A stretch of DNA of 64,000 bases from Berberis thunbergii (taxonomy: Eukaryota; Streptophyta; Magnoliopsida; Ranunculales; Berberidaceae), in contig QNQO01009210.1 of NCBI GenBank assembly GCA_003290165.1, positions 62,001 through 126,000 of the forward strand. Direction: 5' to 3'. Shown here in pieces: positions 43,025 through 52,453 of the stretch. The notes under the pieces are model-generated. The model was not told the DNA's origin. It did not search any database and was given only the letters and a program-made list of their open reading frames with translations. A program made the translations under genes and the position numbers. Position 1 is the first letter of the stretch; every line of letters starts with the position of its first letter.

Positions 43025-44727
43025 ATGGGTAGTACTCGCGACAATCTCTCCATCAATGATGTCACTACATCTACAAATGATGACAGTGAAGTTAAAAGAC
43101 CATACAGTTCAATGTCCATGGTTTAGCAGTTGGACCTGGTGCTAGAAATTTCAATAAACACATTGGAAAGCTTGTTGAAACCCTTGTGCCCATCAAATTC
43201 AAGGGTTGGCACCATGTTACTGACAACTACAAAGAGGATGTGTGGAATGGCCTCAAGGTGAGATTTTACATCATTGATTTTCATAATGTCTTATTTTATT
43301 GTCAACTTATATCTCAATGGCTTATTTTTAGCGTGAATACAACATCCCAAATTATGTGAAAAGGAGTGTTCATTTTAAAATGGCAGAATATTTCAGAAGG
43401 TTCAAGGCAGATCTTAGGAAGGACTATTTGGATAAATATTTTACCATTGAGGAACAAGAGAAGCATGTTCCAAATGGTGTAAGAGAGGAGGATTGGAAGG
43501 AGTTTGTTCGCTATGAGAACACCCCTGAAGCGAAGGCAATTAGAGCCCAAAATGCAAAAAACAAAAAGGGTTCAAAGTATGTATGGGGGGGTGGCCAAAA
43601 GAGTGCCGCAGAAGTGGAGTATGAAATGGTAATTGAGTTTCTAGCTACTAGTACAATAATAATCATTTAACTATATAGGCTGAGACTAATCTTTCAAGTA
43701 TATAGGTTGAGAAGAACCCTGATGGGGAACCAGTCACACGCACTGATATATGGATTGCTTGTCACACGGGAAAGGCTGGAAAACCCACGCATGGTGCAAA
43801 ATTATATATGGTATGTGCCCAATGATGTCTTTTATACACAATTCTTAATTTACTTTGTAGTTTGAATATTATTTGTGTCCTGATTTATTTTATTTTTTCA
43901 TTCTTTTGAAGGAACAAGTTAAAGCAAAAAAGGCCGCCTTGCAAGAATCTCCAACCTAGGGTACCACTGACCTCACTATTGATAATGATCCTCTAAGCTA
44001 AGTGTTTGGCCAAAAAGAAAGGGGACGTGTTCATTGTGTTGGAACCTCCGTCTCTAAAAGGAAGTACGATGCTTCACTTTCCGCTCGTTCATTGCTTTTC
44101 GATAAAACATTGGAAGTAAAAAAATTTAGCGAAAAATATGATAGATTGGAAGAAAATGTTCAATGGATACGAGAGAGACTTGAAAATGGAACTTATGTGA
44201 GACCATCAACAAGTGAGGGAACGCAATGAGGGACACAAAGAAATGAAGATACATTACCTCCATCGACAAGGCAACCAGAAAATCCATTACCTCCATCTCC
44301 ATTACCACCATCTCCATTACCACCATCTTCTCAAGGTGTTGCGAGGTTTCCTTCTCCAAGCAATCTTGTTCCTTCAGTGAAAAGGACTTACAAAGTTTGT
44401 GATTGGCATAAGAATGTCATTGCGATAGCAATAGAGGTTGTAGATTCTATCCATCGATTCTCTTGCGATTGCCATGGATCATTGAACCCTGCAACAGAGA
44501 TCAGACTTTCCTTATGCTTCAAATATATGACTGGGGTGAAACTTTACAAGAGTGATCCAAAAGAAGACATGATGGGGGATTTGGACGTTGGTGATTTCTT
44601 CGTATGGTGTAAAAATCATGTGGAACTTGATGATTGATAGTTACAACTATGTTGGAAGCAATGTAATAGTGGCAGCAAAAGTGGAGCTGAGTAAAATACA
44701 CTATGGGCACGTGATTGTTCATTTTAA
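43025..44727 (+). pseudogene. Transposase_24 (CACTA) gene copy 3
   Basis: Best preserved of the three copies. The ATG at 43025 opens MGSTRDNLSINDV. Exons are 43025-43257 (ends GWHHVTDNYKEDVWNGLK), 43332-43628 (EDWKEFVRYENTPEAKAIRA, then KYVWGGGQKSAAEVEYEM), 43706-43810 (EKNPDGEPVTRTDIWIACHT) and 43912 onward (VCDWHKNVIAIAIEVVDSIH near the end). All splice borders are canonical. Defects are a one-base loss in exon 1 leading to a stop after SSMSM, TAG after QESPT, TAA before VFGQ and a stop after SEGTQ. The C-terminal block ends at two adjacent stops (44634-44639). The family protein is about 550 residues. Inactive, but close to a consensus. Confidence 0.87.
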
Positions 44728-45141
44728 GGTAAATTCCCCCTTATTTCATGGAGTCTATGCTCTGAATAAAAAAAAAACTTCTTCAGGACGCGTGTATGTG
44801 GTACACATGTATGTGAATACTTTCTTCCTTCCTTCACTTTGGTTTTGGATAGATAAGTTATCATGCATGAATTTGCTACAAATCAATTTGTCATGTTGGT
44901 TTATGGAACTCGATCTTATAACATTATTCTGCTGCTCTGGTTGCTTACTCTTGCTACTTGTACTACTACTTTTGGTTTAGTGTATGGATTGACATTTTGA
45001 TTGAAAGTGTTTCTTCATTCAATTAAAAAAACTAACTTGTTGTATATTGAATTTTGGATCAGATGAGTATTCATACAGCTGAACCATTGCCCTAGTTGCC
45101 TTCCATCTTTCTTTAATGATTTATTTTTATGGTTGTTGCAG
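44728..45141. other. PC4 spacer between transposase and ARIA-like exon
   Basis: AT-rich, no exon recognised. A GTAAAT donor-like site follows the last transposase block (44728), so this may be intron sequence in an element transcript. Confidence 0.45.
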
Positions 45142-45621
45142 GTTCACATTGTACAGAGAGGAGTTTTTCGCCTTTTAATTGAGATGCTCCAGTCTCCAGA
45201 CGTGCAACTCAGGGAAGTGTCAGCCTTTGCATTGGGGTGGTTGGCACTGGTTAGTTATTTCCTTGACATTTTGTACAATGATCTTTATTTTAGTAGGGTT
45301 GATACTATTACAATGATTCTCGCAATGAACCTCTTTTCTTGTACAGCAGTTTCTAGTTTGCAAAAAGAATAAAAATAACGCTCAGTATGTAATCTCCTGT
45401 TTTGAGTTTTATATTAACATTTTGTTAAGGAATTGCTAAGGTGCATGTTTGCTGGGAAAAACAAAAAAAAACTCAAGTAGGTAAATGTGTTGTTCTTGGT
45501 TTCTGTTTTCCAGGATTCACATGACCAAGCTGGCATTGCTCACAATGGTGGTCTAGTGCAATTACTGAAGCTTCTTGACTCAAAGAATGGTTCTTTGCAG
45601 CACAATCCTGCCATGCTTTTC
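45142..45621 (+). pseudogene. Captured ARIA-type armadillo repeat fragment, two exons
   Basis: ARIA (ARM repeat protein interacting with ABF2) and its relative ABAP1 are ARM-BTB proteins in ABA signalling and cell-cycle control. Exon 45142-45249 (VHIVQRGVFRLLIEMLQSPD, then REVSAFALGWLAL) and exon 45514 onward (DSHDQAGIAHNGGLVQLLKL, then LDSKNGSLQHNPAM) match two consecutive ARM repeats. Both acceptors and the first donor are canonical and the frame is open through the repeats. The second exon changes without a gap into the F-box fragment near 45610. The BTB domain is absent. It is a captured fragment. Confidence 0.82.
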
Positions 45622-46017
45622 CGATGATATAATTGAACATATCTTCAAATTTTTACCAATAAAGACGGAAATCTATGCTGGAGCCAAGTCCATTAGACTC
45701 TCAACATCATGGAAACAAAACCTTAATTTAGATTTTGGTAAGGCCATGACAAGAGATGTCATACTTCGAACAGATTACATTTCTGCAATTGAAAAGGTCC
45801 TAGAAAGTCATTTGGGACCAAAGGTACGCTATTTTCGCTTGTGCTTTGATCCATATGAAGTGCAATATAAAGTTTATGATTGGATCAAAATTGTTGTATG
45901 AAAAGACGTGGAAGAGTTGGATCTGGACTTCTCAGAGTCATATGGATATTTTCAATTCCCATCTGATTATTTGTTTGGTTGTTTATCAATAGTGACGTTG
46001 AAATTATCAGGTTCTAT
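45612..46017 (+). pseudogene. Captured F-box/LRR protein fragment
   Basis: Directly fused to the ARIA-like exon in the next frame, this reads LPCFSDDIIEHIFKFLPIKT, the F-box core (usually LPDDIL..I.SFLP), then SIRLSTSWKQNLNLDF. A linker (VLESHLGPKVRYFRLCFDPY) and VEELDLDFSESYGYFQFPSD, with LSIVTLKLSG, start an FBD/LRR-type region. TGA at 45899 interrupts it. F-box proteins of this group are Skp1-Cullin ubiquitin ligase adaptors. Only the N-terminal third is present, without introns. Confidence 0.72.
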
Positions 46018-46196
46018 GTTAATATTTTCTAGTACTTTCACTGGTTTTGTTGAAATAGAAAGTACTTTCACTGGTTTTCTGGACTTCCTATTTTCTAGTA
46101 CTTTCACTAGTTTTCTGGACTTCTCAGTAAGTAGAAAGTCACTGGTTTTGTTTATCAATAGTGACGTTGAAATTATCTGATTATTTGTTTGGTTGA
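45970..46196. repeat. Short direct repeats after the F-box fragment
   Basis: TTTATCAATAGTGACGTTGA plus AATTATC occurs at about 45984 and 46149. Between the copies a word with TTTCACTGGTTTT or TTTCTAGTACTTTCAC is repeated at least three times. It looks like a local duplication, possibly a filled-in repair junction. Confidence 0.65.
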
Positions 46197-46464
46197 TGCT
46201 TTTGTTTTACAGTTTGACTGTGTTTATATGTTTTATCAGGAAATGAAATTTTGTATGCTAACATGACAAAGTAGGCCAAATTAAGAGCTACATCTTTTAC
46301 ATTAGTCAGATTTAGTATATTTTGCTGTTCTTTTTGTTCCCCTCGACTAGTTGGACCATCTCAGTCTCTAGCTTGTATTTTCTTCTATTTGGTTTTTAAT
46401 GCATTTGTGTTTTGTTGATAGAAAAATCATATAGTTGAAAAAAAAAATTATGTTGGAATCTGCA

Positions 46465-47815
46465 GTGTTGGTCGACAACTTCTTTGTTGAAGCACAAGAT
46501 TGATCACAGGGAATCCTTTTTACTCGCAAAGCAACACTTGAATTTTGAGTGCACAGAAGAAGAGACGCAGCCTATGTACAAAAAATAGCGAACGCTGAAG
46601 AGAAAATTTTGTCATGCAGAAAAGGTTAAGTTCAGTTCTTCAGGTAGCCCTGCCCCAGAAACTACAGAAGCTCAGAAGTAGCCTTCACAGGCAAGGCATA
46701 CAATACCAACTGCTTTTGTCCAAGAGGAGTTGGAGGAAGGAGAGATCAGAATGAGCGCTCAAAGTATCAGCTGCTTCAATCAGCAAGACTCTACAAAGCA
46801 GAGGCAAGCATCCGACTCTGAAAAGGCCCAAGAATCCCCAAGAAATGAGTCTGGCAAGGCCATTACTCAAGTTAAAAGGTTTTACAGTGAGAGGATGCGG
46901 AGGATTGGAGCAAGGAAAATGAAAGAATACAATGCATTGAATAAAAAAATGGAAGAAGCAAAAGTTTGGTTGGAACGTGAGCACAAGATTGAGTCAACTG
47001 TAATACGTACTCTACATAATCAAATGTCAGTAAGATTAGAAAAGCTGAAAGTGGTAGATCATAACTTCGAGAAAAAAATATAGGCATTCAAACTTAACAA
47101 GGAGACCGAACACAAGAAACTTGAGGACATGCAACAAGCAGAAAGGGATGAAGAAAAATGGTTGAAATCTCAATGGATGAAGGAAGCAAAATGTGGGTCA
47201 TCCGTGGATCCTTATGTCATGCTCCCATTGCCATATTCTGGGGCTAGCATGGAGGGTTTTGATGAAGATGGAATATGTCATGAGAAGGGTGTTGTTCCAA
47301 CATTCACTGGAACCTTTGTACAGACACTGGAACCTCTGTACAGACACTGGAACCTACTGGAGTTACAATGAGAGGCATGTAGCCCTTGCTCCAGACTTTG
47401 CGGTTTCATCAGCTCAGGTACATCTTTTTTTATTCAAATTGCATGTATACATGTTAAACTGCTCCATTTTTAGAATTTTGTTTCTCTTTCTAAACTATTC
47501 ATTTGATGTTTGCACTTAACTATGGCTTGTCGCCATACAGTCTGGTGAAATGGGTGAATGTAATACTGGGTTAGATTCTTGTGAAAATGGTGTAGCACCA
47601 TCCTTGGAGCAAAATCAAAGAGGCTCACTTTTTGTTGAGCAACATGATGTGCCTGCCGAAGATGATGGAATTTCATCAATTCAGGTACAATTTTTGTTTG
47701 TTGAGACTCCTATGTGACAAAATGGCCCTTTTAAAGTTTCTATTTTACAGTCTGATAAGGTGGATGAAAACAATACTATGGTAGATTGTCTCGAAAATAG
47801 GGACTCCTATGTGTG
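46465..47815 (+). pseudogene. Captured MOM1-like coiled-coil fragment, several exons
   Basis: MOM1 proteins are plant CHD-derived silencing factors. The first piece (about 46465-46680) reads CWSTTSLLKHKIDHRESFLL, then AKQHLNFECTEEETQPMY, the pattern after the helicase-like part in MOM1 proteins. A long exon (about 46700-47370) encodes a charged coiled coil: KRFYSERMRRIGARKMKEYN, then KVWLEREHKIESTVIRTLHN and LEKLKVVDHNFEKKI; TAG follows, and the same frame continues to about 47360. Exons 47541-47684 (GLDSCENGVAPSLEQ) and 47751-47815 follow with AG acceptors. Naming rests on remembered family pattern and is tentative; the coiled coil is clear. Stops make it non-functional. Confidence 0.55.
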
Positions 47816-48452
47816 GATGTTTGTTGTATGAACAAGCTTGAATTAGTCAAGCTTCTCCTCACACTTGTTTGTCCCACCTGAGTCTTGAATGCCTCTACAC
47901 ACAAGTTGTTTGTTACTACTTGCTAAAGGTTCTGATTTGGATGTGTATCAGTTTATGAGCCTGAATGAGTGTTTTTTATGTATAAGTTCTTCCAAGTCTT
48001 ATCTTCCTAAACCAAACAAATTGAGGACCCTCTTATTCTTCTTATTCTTCCATCTTTCACTATACTCCCGTATTTTAATCTATGTTTCCCCCAACACTGT
48101 TGCCTGCCATATGACTTTTTATACTCTGGGATGCTTGTCACTCATTGAAAACCATTTGAGAGCTTGCATCTTGCTATTTGGAGCCTGGGTAGTGGTTTAT
48201 GGATTCTGCAAGGGAATGTTTTTTCTTCATTCATGATATCAAAATTCTTCTATAAGATGTTTTAATCTACAATAAGGGTTAAACTTCAGTCACCATCACT
48301 GATGGCATCTGCAGCTCTATGATGAATTGATAGAGACAGTGAAACAAAATACAGATGATGCATATTGGTGTTCCTACTGTTTTTAATTTATTCAAATAAT
48401 AAAATTTGCTTCACTTTGAAAATAATCTTTTGATGTTTATTGGTTTTTGCAG
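47816..48452. other. PC4 interior before SMC5-like exon
   Basis: AT-rich sequence without a recognised exon. The open frame at 47889-48233 is hydrophobic and matches nothing known. Confidence 0.45.
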
Positions 48453-48542
48453 GAAAAATGGCTTCCAACTTTAAGAAATCTTGTTTCTCATATCAATGAC
48501 ACTTTCAGTCACAACTTCCAAGAGATGGATGTTGCGGGAGAG
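48453..48542 (+). pseudogene. Captured SMC5-like exon
   Basis: SMC5 is an ATPase of the SMC5/6 DNA-repair complex. The 30-codon exon sits between TTTGCAG and GTACTT. It reads EKWLPTLRNLVSHINDTFSH, then NFQEMDVAGE, which matches the block before the second ATPase half in plant SMC5 (EKWLPTLRNLV..IN.TFS.NFQEMAVAGEV). It is intact but alone; no other SMC5 exon was found. It lies 125 bases before an HISN7-like exon on the same strand. Captured fragment. Confidence 0.78.
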
Positions 48543-48667
48543 GTACTTCATATGCATATTTAATTGGATTCTGATTGCTAAGACTAAATAGGGATTGAGT
48601 TTCATCCACAATGACAAGCTCCAGTCACATACCAATGCTAAATCATTCGTGTTCATATGGGATATAG

Positions 48668-49313
48668 GTGAAAGTTCCATTATATGGTTGTGACTGTTAT
48701 GCTTATGTTCTTCTAGCCTCTGGTTTTGTGGACCTTATTGTTGAATCCGGCCTCAAGGTTAGACATTGATTTCTTTCCTTTCTATAATAATGATAGGATT
48801 CATATCATAACAGTTAGGATTTCCCTGTGTAACCTAATACATTGAAGAATCAATGCTTTGCATTGTTGATTTCAAAATTCTTGGCAATTGTTCTAAACTT
48901 GGGAGTTAATCTTGTTTCCTGCATTTCAGCCATATGATTTTTTGTCATTGGTTCCGGTCATAGAAGGTGTTGGTGGATTAATTACTGATTGGAAGGGGAA
49001 TCAACTTTACTGGGATGTATCTTCAGAGTCATCAGCACCAAGTATGATTTCTTTCAGTGAACTTTCAGAAGAATTTTTCTAAACTCTATTATGTAAAATC
49101 TTTTTTCCTGTCCACTTACTGCGAGAGAACCAAGCACTCAGATCCAAATTAAAAAATTGGGCCTTGACTAATTCGTTTTAAATTTGGAAGCAACTTCAAT
49201 TTCAAGCTTTCATAATTTTGGGTTCTTAAATGTGATTTTGCAGGTTTAACGTGTTGGCAGCAGGTGATAAACAACTCCACCAGCAAGCTTTGGATTCATT
49301 AGAGTGGAAGTGA
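48668..49313 (+). pseudogene. HISN7: Captured histidinol-phosphate phosphatase (HISN7/IMPL2) 3' end, three exons
   Basis: HISN7 is the plastid inositol-monophosphatase-like enzyme that removes phosphate from histidinol phosphate in histidine synthesis. Exons are 48668-48757 (VKVPLYGCDCYAYVLLASGF, then VDLIVESGLK), 48930-49042 (PYDFLSLVPVIEGVGGLITD, then WKGNQLYWDVSSESSAP) and 49244-49313 (FNVLAAGDKQLHQQALDSLE, then WK and the natural stop TGA). This is the C-terminal third, including the conserved CDCY and DFL...EGAGG..TDW blocks. The second donor has lost a G (AAGTATG for AAGGTATG). The metal-binding N-terminal part is missing, so it is inactive. Confidence 0.85.
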
Positions 49314-49611
49314 AGACAATTGGGAGGATGAGATGAAATAATTGAATGCTTGTTCCAGCCTTGATAGTATTTGACAGGAAAAGTGGAAAGGGTAGATAAT
49401 AGTTGATGAATTCTGTGTTAATTACTTTCTTTAATATGGTAGCAAGCATATTTTTGGGCAGCGTGACATTTTCTGAGTAAATTATGAAGGATGATTTTGT
49501 GATCATGTTGTTTCTCTAACTACAAAATTTTGTTAAATGAATAGATGATTTTGTTGCTATCACTGTGTCCAGGATGTGTCAAAATTTTCCAGCAAAACCA
49601 AAAAGCAATAA
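49314..49611. other. PC4 spacer downstream of HISN7-like fragment
   Basis: AT-rich with no exon. It may include 3' untranslated sequence carried with the HISN7 fragment. Confidence 0.45.
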
Positions 49612-49655
49612 TGCGCATCCAGGGAATCGAACCCTGGTCAGTACTGTGGGGCTGT
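49612..49655 (-). other. tRNA-Gly-like 3' half inside the PC4 B region
   Basis: On the minus strand, GTACTGACCAGGGTTCGATT then CCCTGGATGCGCA forms the T arm and acceptor 3' strand of a tRNA. The B-box GGTTCGATTCC is intact and the T stem (CCAGG/CCTGG) pairs. It resembles tRNA-Gly(GCC). The 5' half and anticodon arm are missing. The neighbouring AAAATCACAGCCCCAC is shared with the PC3 B end, where the tRNA-like part is absent. Confidence 0.6.
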
Positions 49656-49669
49656 GATTTTGCTGCAAC

Positions 49670-50139
49670 AGCAAAAATAATGTAATTTTTTTTTCGATTA
49701 TATTAATTTGCAACGGTTTCAAACCCTTGCAACAAACCAGATTTCTTTTTTTTTTTGAATTTTGTATTGACTGACCACAGCTTCAAATCGTGGTACTTAA
49801 TTATTGCCACGGCTTAAAACTGTGGCCAGCTTGCCACGGCTTAAAACCGTGGCCATCCTTGCCACGACGTAAAACCGTGGCCAACATGCTTTGCAGCGGC
49901 TTAAAACCGTGGCCAGTTTGCAACGGCTTAAAACCGTGGCCATCATGCTTGCAACGGCTTAAAACCATGGCTAAATCATCAAGCGTCCCGAACATAAAAC
50001 CGTTGCTAACATGTGTTGCCACGGTTTATAGCCATCAATGATGATTTTGCGACACCTCCACTGCCCACGCCTCTAAGCCGTGGCAATTGATTACCCCCAC
50101 GGTCCCAAACCGCTGCTAAAGTGTATTTTTGGTGTAGTG
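49670..50139. repeat. Subterminal array and B terminus of PC4
   Basis: Repeated GCCACGG/GCAACGG...CCGTGGC units, such as TTGCCACGGCTTAAAACTGT, end at GTATTTTTGGTGTAGTG (50139). This is the reverse complement of the PC3 B-end layout at 26928. Confidence 0.85.
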
Positions 50140-50142
50140 TTT

Positions 50143-50257
50143 TATCCATCAGTTTTCATGATGCTCTGAAACACTTCAGTAGAAGAATTTCCACTGCTAC
50201 CAACCATCAAATGAGTCCTTGGCGATGGAAACTCTCCTGGTGAAGCAGTTTGTTTCG
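50143..50257 (-). pseudogene. Brittle-1-type adenine nucleotide carrier, 5' half of split exon
   Basis: On the minus strand this reads THLMVGSSGNSSTEVFQSIM, then KTDG, the stretch before WKGLFRGN in BT1-type carriers; the latter half is at 38169-38232. PC4 separates them. The upstream part (SPGEFPSPR) is a degraded APLETIR block. It is continuous in one frame with the BRR2-like fragment. Confidence 0.85.
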
Positions 50258-50271
50258 AGGAAAGCAAAAAA

Positions 50272-50471
50272 AAAAGTACTTGAATCTTGTTGTTGGCGAA
50301 AAGTTCTTCAACAAGAGATCTATCTTTGTCATTGAGTCCTGCATGATGCAATCCAATGCCAAATTGTAAAGTGTGTTTCAGGTTCTGGTCAGTCAGTTGA
50401 GAAAGAACCATTTGTATTGCTTCCTCTGGCATATTCAGAAACTGCCTTGACTGCTCATCTGAAGCTGCAAA
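50272..50471 (-). pseudogene. Captured BRR2 (U5 snRNP 200-kDa helicase) exon
   Basis: BRR2 is the DExH helicase that unwinds U4/U6 in the spliceosome. The minus-strand exon begins after ATGGCAG with FAASDEQSRQFLNMPEEAIQ, then MVLSQLTDQNLKHTLQFGIG and LHHAGLNDKDRSLVEELFAN and NKIQVL. This is the helicase C-terminal part of a Ski2-like cassette, including the GIGLHHAGL motif. It then runs in frame into the Brittle-1 fragment, with no stop between, giving a chimeric ORF (50489-50142). All other BRR2 exons are absent. Confidence 0.85.
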
Positions 50472-51114
50472 CTGCCATGACAAGAACACCCCTTAACATT
50501 TAACTCTCTTAAGTGTTAATTATGGTCCCAGTAGGATGTAACATTTCACCTGAATCAAGTCCCGGGCAGTAAGGAAGAATTGACCATACCTCCACAGATA
50601 ACTTACCTCAACAACCAATTTCAAAAAGTTTCACAATTTTTTTATCATTTCTTTATTTAAGAAATAAATAAGGAAGAATTGAAGTAGAAGGAATTGTAAA
50701 TGAATGGGCATGCAACTATATCATACATATTAACCAATTATGTGCAACACATTCGAATACACTAGTATCATTATTGTCTTTGTCCTGGTTAATCAGCAAG
50801 ACTGCCATTGATAAACAGTTTAGATCGACTCTGCTGACCTATAAGGTATACAGATAGATGGAGGTAATTGTTGGTCGAAATGAAAAGTGCTCAATAAATC
50901 CAACGAGGATTAAATCATGTTACTGAAAATTAAGTTCTAGCTAACTAGTATATATGTCAAGATTAATATGTAGTATTTCAAATACTTGGAAAAGCAAATA
51001 TTCAGATGACAAACTGACTGAAAGAATATATATATCTAATTATAATCTATTCATCAAACACAACAAGCCCCTTTCAGCTAGGGTACACTGATAATCAACT
51101 ACACATTTTTACCT
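50472..51114. other. PC3 spacer between BRR2 and SIN3 fragments
   Basis: AT-rich, no exon recognised on either strand; probably intron or carried flanking DNA. Confidence 0.45.
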
Positions 51115-51838
51115 CTGTTGATGGTAAAACTCCATTTTTAAGTCTGGGCTCGAGTCCACCCTCAGTATCAGCATGATTGGGTCTGGAAGAAGTGGTCGTA
51201 AGGCCTTGAAACAGAAAAAAGTCTCAGTGACACAAACAAGATTTGTAGTAAGAAAGGATATGAACTAAAGATTAAAGATGACAAGTATGGAAGGATAAAG
51301 ATCACATTAGTTTTCCCTAATCTACAAATATGATGAAACTCTAGCATAGTTCCTACCAAGACTCTGCTCCATATTAACATCAAATTTTATGTTGTCCAAT
51401 AACGTTTCATTGACCATGGAATTACTACTCTGTACTTTCCTATGCTTTAGGACTGCATACAACACTAGTTCTATATGCATTCTGATATGAATCATGGATA
51501 TCATCACCTCTATGTGCCACACATTTATCAATCTGGCCCTGCAAGAACTTGCTTGCCAGTATGGGATGCTGTCATCTTTATACTTAGGCAGTAGTTATTT
51601 TAAAGAAAAAAACTCAGTACCTGGACTACCATCATTTTCTGTCACAGTACTGTTGACATTATTTTTAGCCTTCAGAACTTCTTTAGTGTCCTCAGTACTC
51701 TGCAATCGAGGCGAAACGCCTAGCATAACTTCCAGGAAAGTTGACCAAAGCTTCATAACTTTATCCGACTGCTCTGTTGTTGTGCAGACTTCCTCACAAG
51801 AATATTTGATAAGCTGGTACAAGTCTTCATGAACATCT
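51115..51838 (-). pseudogene. Captured SIN3-like co-repressor fragment
   Basis: SIN3 proteins scaffold histone deacetylases. On the minus strand, exon 51838-51620 reads [20 protein letters not shown], then [20 protein letters not shown] and [18 protein letters not shown]. This is the helical block after the HDAC-interaction domain in plant SIN3-like proteins. Further pieces at about 51531-51340 (AHRGDDIHDSYQNAYRT) and 51190-51115 (NHADTEGGLEPRLKNGVLPS) probably continue the variable linker but are degraded. The PAH domains are absent. It shares strand and element with BRR2 and PPOX1. Confidence 0.75.
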
Positions 51839-51960
51839 AAATCAGAGAATATGAACAAAATGAGCTTCATAACTTTATCCGGTGCTACATTGACAAGTCA
51901 TGGAAGCATGTAACAAAAGAAACTTGTAGAAGAAGAATTCAATTAAAAAAATATGCTTAC

Positions 51961-52137
51961 TGCTGCCTGCACTAATCGTTGTAATGCAAGAGCCGACTTT
52001 GGGTCAGATGCCGAAACTCTATCTACAGATGTAAATCTTAATGTAGATCCAGGCTGCGGAGGTGGTAAATCAAGGACTATTGTACATCATCTTTACGGAG
52101 TTTTTGAACAAGGGAACTTGCATAAAGTGATCCATAA
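51961..52137 (-). pseudogene. Captured exon of an unidentified gene
   Basis: On the minus strand the exon lies between GGTGCAG and GTAAGC. In two frames it reads YGSLYASSLVQKLRKDDVQ and, after a one-base shift, IVLDLPPPQPGSTLRFTSVD, then RVSASDPKSALALQRLVQAA. Amino-acid composition and splice borders support coding origin. I do not recognise the family. It lies between SIN3 and PPOX1 fragments in PC3. Confidence 0.5.
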
Positions 52138-52453
52138 CTGCACCAGAATCCAGATCTTGGTATTAGATTTTAGGGAGAATACATCAAATTAAAATCTTGT
52201 GTAACTTTATAGTAAACTTTGACCTCAAAAGGTACAGACTGCATGTGCATGGTTCTGGCAAAGTTATTCCCTTTTTTTTTTTTTTTTTTAATTATTACAA
52301 TTTGAAATAAGATGTGCTAGAAATTCTATGCTTAGCGTAAGTAGCATGTCATCAATGGCAATCAACATAGTATATAAATCATCTTAAGTGCAGCCAATAC
52401 ACTCTAATAATAATGAGCTTCACTATGAAATGTAACTTCTATGGTTATATTAC

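Larger units (their letters stand above)
38233..50139 (+). mobile_element. Pack-CACTA element PC4, nested in PC3
   Basis: The A terminus CACTACAGAAAAAGGCC starts at 38233 and the B terminus ...TTTTTGGTGTAGTG ends at 50139 (11.9 kb). The flanks are TTC on the left and TTT on the right, a decayed 3-bp duplication, and they are the two halves of one Brittle-1 exon, which fixes the borders. Contents are the leader, a DMP gene, a second partial A end, a 319-bp tandem repeat, Transposase_24, ARIA, F-box, MOM1-like, SMC5 and HISN7 fragments, and a tRNA-like piece. All cargo is on the plus strand. Confidence 0.85.

Noticed and set aside
49612..49655. Complete tRNA gene
   Set aside because: The 5' acceptor strand, D arm and anticodon arm are missing.
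41478..50139. Alternative borders for PC4 starting at the second A end
   Set aside because: The split Brittle-1 exon lies outside 38233 and 50139, so 38233 is the true left end; the triplets beside 41478 and 50139 (GTA, TTT) do not match.
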